Shown here piece by piece: positions 8,595-18,161 of a DNA stretch of 32,500 nucleotides. This DNA comes from Chara braunii (lineage: Eukaryota > Streptophyta > Charophyceae > Charales > Characeae), in NCBI GenBank assembly GCA_003427395.1, contig BFEA01001346.1, positions 6,256 to 38,755 on the forward strand. The letters run 5' to 3'. The position numbers and the translations under genes were made by a program. How positions within the stretch are numbered: the stretch's first letter is position 1; each line of letters begins with the position of its first letter. The notes under the pieces are model-generated. The model made no database searches. It saw nothing but the letters and a program-made list of their open reading frames with translations, and had not been told where the DNA came from.

Positions 8595-9040
8595 CCTAGG
8601 AAGATTTTCACGCCCGGCCGGTCCTGCTCGGCCGGGCACCCAGGCGTGACGCCTGGGGGGTTCTGACGCCCAGGGTACCCAGGCGTGCAAGAGGACTCCA
8701 AATCCGGGCTCATTTCGTTTTTTGCGAGTTGGCTGTCAAGGGGGAGGGAGGGGGGTATAAATTAGTTTTAAAGGGGCTAAAGGGGTCTAAGGGGGGTGCT
8801 TGTGTGTGATTCTGTTATTTTTTTTTTATCTCTGATTCTGTGAGGAATTATAATGTGCCCCTTATCCAAAAGTGGTTTGCATTTTAATCCTACACAACAT
8901 TTGTTTTTTCTTGAATGTTTTGAGTTTTTTTTTTTTTTTTTTGGCGCTGGGGCTGCTCGGAACCCTGCTCGGTTGGGCACCCGGGCGTGTACCCGGGTAG
9001 AAGTTGGGTGCCCGGGCGCCTGGGAAAACAGCCTAGTTAT
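8595..9040. mobile_element. GC-ended MITE-like element between AAT arrays
   Basis: The left end (CCTAGGAAGATTTTCACGCC) and the complement of the right end (ACTAGGCTGTTTTCCCAGGC) align as imperfect inverted termini. Each end carries a GC-rich self-complementary block: CCAGGCGTGACGCCTGG at 8640-8656 on the left, and repeated CCCGGGCG/GGGCACCC words at about 8970-9022 on the right. The interior is unremarkable and has two poly-T runs. AAT microsatellites border both sides. Confidence 0.5.
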
Positions 9041-9110
9041 AATCATAATAATGGTAATAATAATAATAATAATAACAATAATAACAATAAAAATAACAAT
9101 AACTACAATA
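9041..9110 (+). repeat. (AAT/AAC)n microsatellite
   Basis: Trinucleotide units AAT with AAC variants run from about 9049 to 9110. Confidence 0.9.
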
Positions 9111-9297
9111 TAAAGCTAATGAATGTATACGAGTTGCTTTCCTATCTAATACAACAATGTCGGGGGTTATATTCGGGGTAAAAGGACACTTTCCAAAAGA
9201 AGAGCAACGACTATCGAACATCAGGTACGATGCTTTCTTTCTCCCTTATGCATAATCACTCACCAAAGTGTCACGTGCATGCACCCTCATACACACT

Positions 9298-9390
9298 CTC
9301 ACACTCACTCAACCTCACACTCACACACACTCACACACACTCACACGCACTCACACACACTCACACCCACACACACCCACATACACATAA
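9298..9390 (+). repeat. (CA)n-rich microsatellite
   Basis: CACACTCACACA-type repeats. Related CA-rich spacers recur in each unit of the adjoining array. Confidence 0.9.
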
Positions 9391-9394
9391 ACAA

Positions 9395-9975
9395 AGAAGT
9401 GCAACATGTATACTTTCATATTCTAGCGGAAGATTCACTCGATTTTGCTCATCCGGTCGATGAAAGTAACATGATCGATACGCATGCATACATACACACA
9501 TACAAATACATACGAGCGAGCCCACACACATTCACACACACAAATGTGGTAGTATATATCTCCATGTTCTCGCGATAGATTCATTCGATTTTGGTCATCC
9601 TATCACTGGAAGTAGTGCGAAGCCAGCCGCGCGATCGAACTACATGCACACACACAAACAAAAGTGGTGGTGTATATTGATCTGTTTTAGCAGTAGATTG
9701 TCTCGATTTTTCTCGTCCTATTGGCGAAAGTAGAATGAGATCTTGTTGCCCGTCTGACACTTACACACATACACACACAGACGAGTGTGACAATGTATAT
9801 GTCCTTGTTCTAGCGATAAATTCATTTGATTTTGCTCATCTTATCGCTGGAAGTGGCGAGCGGTCATCCCCGCTAAATACACTCACACACACACGTTGAT
9901 GTCGTGGTGTATATTTCAATATCTTAACAATAGGTTCATTCAATTTAGTTCATCATGTCGATGGGAGTACTAGGA
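9395..9975 (+). repeat. Five diverged tandem units, period about 115-146 bp
   Basis: A block of the form TTCTAGCGATAGATTCATTCGATTTTGCTCATC recurs at about 9421, 9567, 9685, 9808 and 9921. Each block follows a GTGGTGTATAT-like word and precedes CGATGGAAGTA-like sequence and a CA-rich spacer. The units are well diverged (my consensus is approximate). No coding signal. It looks like an old satellite or a tandemly duplicated element. Confidence 0.75.
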
Positions 9976-10570
9976 AGTGGGCCGCGTGATTAGAAACTTA
10001 CGTGTTCGCACTCTCTCACTCTCTCGCTCCCTTGTCGTGGTCATTGTCATCAGCAGCACTATGCTCCCCTCAACCTGGAAACCACCCAAAGGATGTGCAT
10101 AGAGTCCCTTGTAACATCAACACTATGCTCCCCGCTTTTCTTTTGCGCACTCTTCTTCCTACTCGCAGCGCTCCCCTTTTCTTTATGGCTGCCATCTCTT
10201 TTCATCCAACCGCGCAGTCTCCCTTGCTGTGTCGTGCTTCTTCCTCCTCTCATCGTCTTCCTCTTGCGATTTTCCCTCTTCCGTAGTTACTTCCACGTAG
10301 CGGTTGGATGCAACTTCCATGGAGCTATTTTTCGAAATAGAGATCCGTGTAGTACGTGTGGTACTTTTTCGACGAATCTATCGCAGATTCTGAGGCAGAT
10401 TCATCAAAACGAACTACCGGTAATAGCTACGGGTCAGAAGGAAAATAAGGTGATAAAAATAATAAGAGAGGGAATCTAATTGCTAAAGATAATTAAAATA
10501 ATTAAAAAAAAACAAAAATAAAAAGGATCTAACTACTAACTACCCTAGACTGCCAAGTGTCATGCCCCCA
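9976..10570. other. No supported gene
   Basis: Mixed, partly pyrimidine-rich sequence. The 128-codon open frame at 10093-10479 is hydrophobic and C/T-driven at its start and has no recognisable domain. Confidence 0.4.
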
Positions 10571-10579
10571 TTTTTCAAA

Positions 10580-10660
10580 TGTGGCTAATTGTAACTACTA
10601 ACTCGAACTACCTTTGATCTCAAGGTCATGGGTTCAAGCCCCGACCGACCGCACACGGGG
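10580..10660 (+). mobile_element. tRNA-derived, SINE-like head (pol III A/B boxes)
   Basis: A perfect B box, GGTTCAAGCCC, lies at 10631-10641 inside a T-arm-like hairpin. Just upstream an anticodon-arm-like hairpin pairs ACCTT (10610-10614) with AAGGT (10622-10626) around a 7-nt loop. A box-A-like TGGCTAATTGT lies at 10582-10592, about 50 nt before the B box. Acceptor and D arms do not fold, so this is a tRNA relic or SINE head and not a working tRNA. No tail or target duplication was identified. Confidence 0.45.
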
Positions 10661-13600
10661 TAACTTGTAGTTGAGCTACTTGCCAAAAAGGAGCTAGCTC
10701 AGGGTCGGGCATATTCGATCCTTGAGTCTGTCGTTTAACAATCTGCACCCCAACCTATTAAGCTAGCTCGTACTTCGAGTTGAAGAGGAGCTGCTCAGAT
10801 ATATGTAGAGTATTCGGGCTCAACCCACGTAGTAGCCTGAGCCTGTTTTTGAGTCAATGTGTGTGTACGCTTGCCGGTCTGCATGCGTGTTTGAGTGTTT
10901 GTCGGCTTAATCACGTCTGTTACCCGCAAGGGCACTTGGTTGATCGGAAGGCCCGAAGGACCGGTGCTTACCTGTGGTCGTGACATTGAGGGTCGAGGCG
11001 GGGAAAACACTCAAGTGGTGGGAAAAGAGGCCCATGACACTTAGGAGCCCCGGAAAACGCTGAAGTAGCAGGCAGGCAGGTACCACACCAGGTAAAGGAA
11101 GAAGTGCCGGGTAATCAAGGCCGAGCAAAAAAAGACAAAATTTGACATTTTTTGAGACCCAATACTGGTAGGTAGGCACGTATCAGTTCAAGTAGCCTGA
11201 GTGTAAGGCCTGTGCGAGCGATATCAGAGTCTGTAATAATGTTTCCCTTCGAAAGAGACGAAGACACCGGTTGCTTGTGTGGCCACGTGGTCGGAAAGTC
11301 ACCGCCCAAGAGGCGGCTTCCTCTCTACATATGGGAGGCCGAGCAGTAGCTTCAGCCTCAGATTGCGGAATACAAGTTTGCACAACATGCTGCTCAAACA
11401 AGCGTTAGCATTCCGAGTGCTATTGCAATCTCGTTGATCACATATTTTTAATTACGGCCGGGGCGTATATTAATTTATCCTGACTAACATACTGATGATT
11501 AAGTCTCACTGTGTGTTGTAGATTTACCTGACACAACACTAACCCAATTAACCCCTCGAACTTTCCGGACGGAGGGTATTACTACCGATCCTAACCATCA
11601 TAGTGCGCGACATAACAACGTGCGCGCATACTTTCAAAATTTTCTCACTGATTTGCCCCGGCCTCAATGATCGAGGAAATTGTTTTAAGTGTCATGCTAA
11701 AGCGCGCACACCCTTTAAATTTCAGACCCGCCCCGTCATGGTAGTCGATGTCATCGCTGTGTCGATTGCAAAAGCATGGCCAAATACCCTTGTAAGGGTA
11801 TTTGGTTCGACAATATTCCCATACCCTGTTAAGCGACGTCCTCGCCGTCAAGGACATTTATTACAATCGTTCATACAATTTCCCCTTAGATCGTTCCCCA
11901 TGATGAAATCAACTGATAAAATATGACATGATCGAAGACACCACTGAACGGATGATACAGTACAATACAATACATGCACTTTTCTTTTTGAAAGAGACGT
12001 AAATCCCTTTCCCAAAATAAGAGGCATCTTTGATGAGTGGATAGCCAAATCCGAGTCACTGGATTGAGATGCGGTCAAGACTCGCATTGTCTCCCTTGAT
12101 ATATTATATCATTGTCGGGATTTTAACCCGGGTCTTTCGCATACTGAAACTCCCAAACCAAACTCAATGAATCAATGGTGGGGATACTGAATCTGTACTA
12201 CGACGGTGAAAGTTACCAAGAGAAAGATAGATCATATTTTCCACATCTTTAGACTTTCTTCCCAGATCCTGATTGGTTATCCGAGGAGTCATAAAATCCC
12301 CCCTTTTGGACGCAAGTCTTGAAATAAATCATATTACCGTCCCGTCCGAAGTCTAACGCGAGAAGATCGGCGGTCTCAGTCTAAACCCAGCACAGTCCGG
12401 TTTATGAAACCAGATCTGCGACCCACTGTGTTCTTATATGAACAGTGGTTCCGTATTGGTTACGTAATAACGGGTAAATCCTCCTATCATGGGGTTTACC
12501 CAGCTTCTAGACCTGACTCTTGACCCCTGTGGTAACCACCTGAGTTGATTCCCTCAATAGGGCGGTCACCCTTCACGTTTTAACTCTAGGTCAAAACCTG
12601 AAGGTCCGCTAGCTAGTTATACTTGGTCAGGAACCCACGTTGGGAGTTACGTCCCAACAATATGAATTTTCCACCATAGGCTTGGTAATTTAGTCCCTTA
12701 GACTGACCTCCTGGACAAGTCAATTGACTCAACCATTTCCCTGACTGCATGACTATGATAAGAGGATGGAGTGATTGAGCAAAGGAAGCAGAATGAAGAG
12801 AAATCAAAGAAAAAGAAAGTTAGACATGCGGGAAGGGCTATGTGTTGACCCCAATGGGGGATTGTATTGGTCTTTGGCTTTGTGTGGGTTTGCGCAGGTG
12901 ACTAAGCCTTGGAATGCCTTGGGGGGGACCAGGCCGGGGAAGCCGGGCGGCAAAAGAAAAGGGAAGAGGGGGCAAAGGGGCTACGGGGCCCTTAGTGTAA
13001 AATCGACCCATGAAAAGAGACCTTTGTGCATGAGGCTTGGAGTGTGAATGAAAGAAAGGAGTGATACTTTTGCTGATCGGAATGTGAAGTAGCTTGTGCA
13101 TGCGTATGAAGGCTCCAAAAGGACTAAGAGGCTTGCACGAATGACAATGGATGAAATGTGTGAGGCACGAGGGGTGCGTAGAGGCGAGGGGAAAGATGAC
13201 GTTGCCGCACCCCGATGGCGCCATAGGATTGTTGTGTTTGGGAAAATGGTGCGTGGCCTAAGGATGACACTTAGCCTATGCACAAAAGAAGAACTCTCAA
13301 AGAACCCCTGGACTGCCTACGTATTGGAAGGAGCATTTGCTTGATAACACAACCAAGAATCAGAAAATCAACGCTTGTGGAATGATTAGCAAGACTACCA
13401 CCCGACGCGAAGGCTCAGCTACATCCCCAATGTCAAAGCTCTCTCGCTGGACGGCCCACCCCCATCCATCTCAAAGCACTAGGTGGGGGTGGCCCTGGGA
13501 CGAACGGCCCGCGCCTTGAGCAGGAGCGTAGGCGAGCCGAACCAACTGGGACCCGGAGTGGGGTAACTGGGGTCGACCAAGGCTCGAAAATCTACCGGGG

Positions 13601-13717
13601 TTTGACCCTACAATGTGCCGGCGCGTTTCTATGTGCGGACTGTCCCCTTCTCAGGATCGCCAGATTGGTTGAACTACAGAGTCGAGCCCTTTGTCAATCC
13701 CTTGTCTTCACACATGT
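10661..13717. other. 3 kb without recognisable genes
   Basis: Small open frames on both strands show no domains. One notable structure is a 24-bp near-perfect palindrome at 11781-11804 (arms CAAATACCCTT/AAGGGTATTTG). Just left of 13,718 a short leader-like block (ATCGCCAGAT at about 13,656) matches in inverse the leader of the 18-31 kb element (ATCTGGCGA at about 20,717). The first 60-100 bp are therefore probably internal leader of the antisense element. No gag follows, so its body is truncated. Confidence 0.5.
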
Positions 13718-13731
13718 CGGCTCCGATACCA
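13718..13731 (-). other. Primer-binding site of antisense element
   Basis: On the minus strand it reads TGGTATCGGAGCCG and directly abuts the LTR end. It is an initiator-tRNA-Met type PBS, with G where the common plant site has A (TGGTATCAGAG). The same G variant is present in the other element at 20,659. Confidence 0.8.
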
Positions 13732-15273
13732 ACTTCACGCCCAACTCGACTTCCTGCTTCGGAGTATTAGTGGGCCTGGAAGTGTGAATAAGGGTGTGCC
13801 AAGGATTTTAGGAATGTGGGGATGGAGTCCCAGGTCAGAACAGGAATCTCCGACGTCAAGTTTGAGGGGTAGGAGTGCAAGAGTCTCGTTTTAGCTCAGA
13901 ATCGGGGCGATAGTCGATCTCGCGGCCTGGGCCGAGGACGTATCTAATGTACAGGCGGAACGCTACGAGTATCTCTCTGAGAGCTCATGTACCGCCGTCG
14001 GCCAATGCGCGTCTCAGAGTCTGATGAGGAAGGTCGTAGTCGGAGACTGTGTTCCCGAAGCTCTGCTTCGGAGCGGGTTCGTCGGATGAACCCGGCTTCA
14101 CGATACTCGTTGTATTGCTGGCACTCTGGGTACGGTGTGCGGGGCCAGTAACGAGCTATGGAGTCCCACGGAACAACCGTTAGGTGATGATATGCGAGAA
14201 GGATATAATAGGGAGGAAAATAGGTAGTAATTGCGACGAAGCCTGAGGTTAGATAATATTGAGTATTTTTGTGTCTATTCAACGTGCAACGACAAAGTTT
14301 GAACGCCGTTGTACCCATTGAATAGCCCTCGGGGCCCCGTTAAATCCCCGTTGAATAGTACAACGGGCCCTCCCTGTTGAATACTGTTCAACGGGGAGGG
14401 CGCATTGGGCCTCGGACACGTCGTTGACGCTCGTGGAGCAAAAAATAATTTTCATCCCGTTGAATCCCGTTGAATCCCATCGATTTTTTTTTTTTTTTTT
14501 TTTTTTTTAACCTCTAACCACAAAGTCCAAGAGCATGGTCCACTTAGCAGTCGGATAGGAATGTGGCTGATCCAGTGTGATACTGAGTGGCAGCGGGCTG
14601 ACGAGTTCCTTACAAATTTCTGGGTAGAGAAAACAGGAGGATGGCAAAAAAAAAAAAACCAAAAAAATAGAGACCTCCCACCTGAAATCACAGCAGAGTG
14701 CTTCCCAGCCATCAGATAACAAATGGTCTGATGTCGGTGATTGCGACAACAATGAACAAAGTAACTGCCACATTTTCTGGAATAAAATCAACTTATGTCA
14801 GCTGTGATCCTGACGCCCTCCATATACTCCGTGATTGAAGGAGGGTTCCACCCAATGAGGTAATTGCACAATTGCAAGCAAAGTACTGAAAATCTTCTAT
14901 CCAGTGGGCCTATGGCTGACCCCACTCTCTTTTGGGGTTGGCCATACCCCCAACGGATTGAAAAGATTTTAGCGGGAAGCTTCCTTTGCACCAAACCCAG
15001 TGTTAAGGAGAGGAACCAATATCTCCTTACTTTTTCGGGTAATTCATGTAAACTACTGACCGTGGGATCACGCGTACTGCACGACAGGATTTGGGTCACT
15101 CAACTGCCACACAAACTCTTTTCTATCCTATCCCGTTGCTAGTGGGACCATGCTCCTGGGTGTTGTCGAGGCCAGTCAGTGTGTGCACAATGATCACCTG
15201 AAACTGTGAGCCGTGGGTGTCCTGGAATATAAGACCACCTCCCAACCCATCCTCACGTCAATACTCCTAGCAC

Positions 15274-15482
15274 ACCCCCTATCCCACTATTCTACCTCAG
15301 TGTGACCAGCACTCAGGACCATTGCCCTACCAACGGGCAGGCAACTTGGACCGAACAGCAGTGATAGGCACCAGGAGTGCACCCCCTATCCCACTATTCT
15401 ACCTCAGTGTGACCAGCACTCAGGACCATTGCCCTACCAACGGGCAGGCAACTTGGACCGAATAGCAGTGATAGGCACCAGG
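15274..15482 (+). repeat. 107-bp perfect-length tandem duplication
   Basis: Copy 1 spans 15,274-15,380 and copy 2 starts at 15,381 (ACCCCCTATCCCACTATTCT at both). I see essentially one substitution (AACAGC/AATAGC), so the duplication is recent compared with the LTR around it. Confidence 0.95.
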
Positions 15483-15553
15483 GCTGATAGATTGCCCTGC
15501 CCTGGTGGAAGCGGAATCAGACGAACCTTGTCGAACGGGAACTTCGAAAGTAA

Positions 15554-15560
15554 GTGAGTG

Positions 15561-15623
<63 letters not shown>

Positions 15624-15660
15624 GTGTATGTTGTGTGATTCAGTGGGGGGGGGGGGGGGC
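15554..15660 (+). repeat. (GT)n microsatellite and poly-G run
   Basis: (GT)n runs from about 15,558 to 15,630, followed by a G run at about 15,644-15,659. Confidence 0.95.
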
Positions 15661-16864
15661 GACCCATCACCCACCGATCAATCAATCAATCAACCAAAAA
15701 AATAAAATAAAATTCGATGTGTTTGGAGTCTGGATAGGTTTTTGATTTTTTTAAAATAATTTAGATGCTAAAAAAATAAAAATAAAAATATGGGGATGTA
15801 GAGCAAAAAAAGATCTACACTCCCATTTTTTTTTTTTAAATTACTTTTTGCCTGCGAAAAAAAAATTTCACGGACCACGTTCTACCTTGTTCTAACGCGG
15901 TATAGCGCGACGTTGTAACGGGGGTTCAACGACCGTTGAACCTTTCAACGGGAAACCCTCGTTGAATCGAAAATCAGACACACAACTGCCTATCGCGGGT
16001 GTCGGGATAGTCCGAAATCCGATAATCCTGGTTTATGGCCCACTGGAAATCGCCCCCGCTCAGTCGATCGATCTCAGTCTGATAGGGGTAGTCAGGATTC
16101 TGCAAGTTTCGTCGTCACCTAACCTGTTCCCTCTCACAATACGTCCGATACTCTGAGTTCCTTAGGATCTCATGGTCGGTGATCAGAAGAGAATTCCCAC
16201 CGCCATATCCTACTCAATGGACGATAATTACATTCATTTCTTGACGAAGCGATATCGCAGCTGGGCTTATGCAGACGTGCGTGTATGTTGCAGACTCCAC
16301 TGCCGGACTTGCTGTCATACACGGGCGCTTGCGCAGGCAGACTGCTCAAATCTTATCTTGTCGTGTGGATAAGCGAGTGGTAGTCGCTTCTGTCCGTGCG
16401 TCGGTCTATCCCGTATGCATGCAATTATCCTTCTCATGCAACCATCATCATTTCAAGTGAGATCCAATCATCACATACGTGTCCATACCATCATGTAGCA
16501 AAAAATCGATTGTCCAGCATTAAGGACCAATACATCAGATAATTCTTGTAATCATGCATGAAGTAAGAGCAAGTGGTCAGGCAAGGCGTGCGCACCGGGC
16601 GTATCCGGCCCGATCCAGGGGAACCGAAACCTCGCGGATCGCTATGCACGCAATGTAGATGGCTTAACAGAACAAAATTGGAAATCAGAAAAAACTCGGG
16701 AAAGGAGACACGAGTTCGTTCATCGGGATGCATACATACATACAAAACAAAAAATCCGAGATGACTGACAAAGAAATCTGAAACTGCCGCAACAAAGTTG
16801 GCCAACGTTAGAGTCAAAATTTCACAAAAGGTAGGAAGAAAGACATTGTTTCACCATATCCCAG

Positions 16865-16901
<37 letters not shown>

Positions 16902-17916
16902 GCCTTTCTATTGCGGGCAGTCCGTCGCCCTGCACCTCCAAACCATACAAAGCCGTCAGCCCGCTTGGCCCGAGCATGCAAGCAAGGCTCGCCAGCGTGC
17001 CACAGTCCTTCGCGGCCACGTGTCAACCCCGCATACCCGGCACCAGCTCGTCGGGTCGCCGGACTCTCTACTCACTATCTTTCTGCTCGTTAGCCGATCC
17101 TCTCGACCGTGCTAACTCCCAAGTAGATTAGAGAGCTAATTAATCGCGCTTGCATAATTTATAGTTTGTGCATCCGCGCGCAATAACCGGGATTGCAAGA
17201 GAGGAATAGGAGAAAGGAAGGAGGCAGTGCCTACGACTGCATGGCTGGGCCGCGGCGTGGGGGACGTAGCCTCACTCCACGCTTTGATCTAGTCATGCAT
17301 CGATCTGGCTAATGAGATAAAGAAGGGAGAGCGCACGCAGCTACGCAGGAAAGAATATCAAGAAAGGAGAGATTGCAGTTACATCTGCGGAGGCGAAGAA
17401 AGAGCAAGAAGAGATTACAGTTGAGATTGGAATTTAGGTGCGGCGGAAACAGAGCACAGGCCCAGGCGCAGCAAAGCACGCTCAAGCAGGAAGCGATCTG
17501 CACTGTGCAGTTACAGGCAAAAATTATGAGGCACCCGATTTCCTAGTCTAATTAATGTCCTAATTGCAAAAAGGAATTCTGAGAACCCGCACGAGCTCAT
17601 CCCCAATTCGAAAATTCTGAAGGAATTCCCTGCGCGATTGCTGCGCCAAAAAGATGGACTTCTGTCGCGCGAGAAAGACGGACTTCTGTCAAAAAAAAGA
17701 GAAAGAAAAGAAAGAAAGGACATAACAGACATTGTTCCCAGGCGTTCACTAAGGCACGATCCAACTTCCCCGAAGTTCCTAACCACCGCCTCCCTTCTGT
17801 CGAGTGACCAAAACCAAGAACGAGGGACTGCCATTCAATTTATCCCCAACCCCCTCCATGCACCCCTAATCCCAGTTGCGCAAAAGATGACGCTTATCAG
17901 AAAAGAGCTCGTCACA

Positions 17917-18161
17917 CAGCCGTATGTGTCGTCCTATCACGCGACAGATTACAAGCCGAAGACGTCCGATGAAGCTGCCGCCTTTCTTTGAATGCAGTCC
18001 TCCCGGTGGAAATATGTATGGCGGCGCACTCCACGTGGAAGAAGGTCGACGGCGATGGACTCTAGCAACGACGCCAATGCACTCACAGCGGTAGGTGGGT
18101 GGAAGGGACGGCGCCGCTGACGCATTGAGCGTGGTTCAACAGTACACAGTCTTCGCACCGC
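17917..18161. other. Host or older-element spacer between two LTR elements
   Basis: 245 bp between the start of the antisense LTR and the start of the sense 5' LTR. No gene. The last six bases, CACCGC (18,156-18,161), are repeated at 31,601-31,606 and may be the target-site duplication. Confidence 0.5.

Larger units (their letters stand above)
14281..15966. mobile_element. 1.7-kb insertion with TTCAACG-rich inverted ends
   Basis: This segment interrupts the antisense LTR, which fixes its edges to within about 20 bp. It starts ATTCAACG and ends CGTTGAAT. Both subterminal regions (14,281-14,480 and 15,910-15,966) are packed with TTCAACGGG/CCCGTTGAA words in both orientations, typical of foldback-like DNA elements. 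The interior has a poly-T run (14,486-14,508), a 107-bp duplication, a (GT)n tract and open frames of about 90-100 codons on both strands with no recognisable domain. No transposase was recognised. TGTGTCT just outside the left end is mirrored outside the right end, so the true inverted repeat may be a few bases longer. Confidence 0.65.
13732..17916 (-). mobile_element. Old antisense 5' LTR, split by an insertion
   Basis: Two segments (13,732 to about 14,280 and about 15,967 to 17,916) align in order and in inverse orientation with the LTRs at 18-20.6 kb and 29-31.6 kb, at clearly lower identity. Landmarks shared by complement are the end GGGCGTGAAGT next to the PBS, GGGTGTGCCAAGGATTTT (13,790), CGGGGCCAGTAACGAGCTATGG (about 14,140), GGCAGTCCGTCGCC (16,915), GGCACCAGCTCGTCGGGTCG (17,040), GCCGCGGCGTGGGGG (17,250) and the start TGTGACGAGC (complement ending at 17,916). 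The two segments sum to about 2.5 kb, so the LTR is complete apart from the inserted DNA. It is an older copy of the same family in opposite orientation. Confidence 0.85.

Noticed and set aside
9230-9990. CRISPR-like regular array
   Set aside because: Units diverge, spacers are CA-rich low complexity, and the sequence is eukaryotic.
12360-12420. LSU rRNA-like word GTCTAAACCCAGC
   Set aside because: Flanking sequence does not follow LSU rRNA in either direction. The match is about 13 bases only.
10661-13717. gag/pol of the antisense element
   Set aside because: No conserved gag, RT or integrase block could be read on the minus strand beyond the leader-like stretch next to the PBS.
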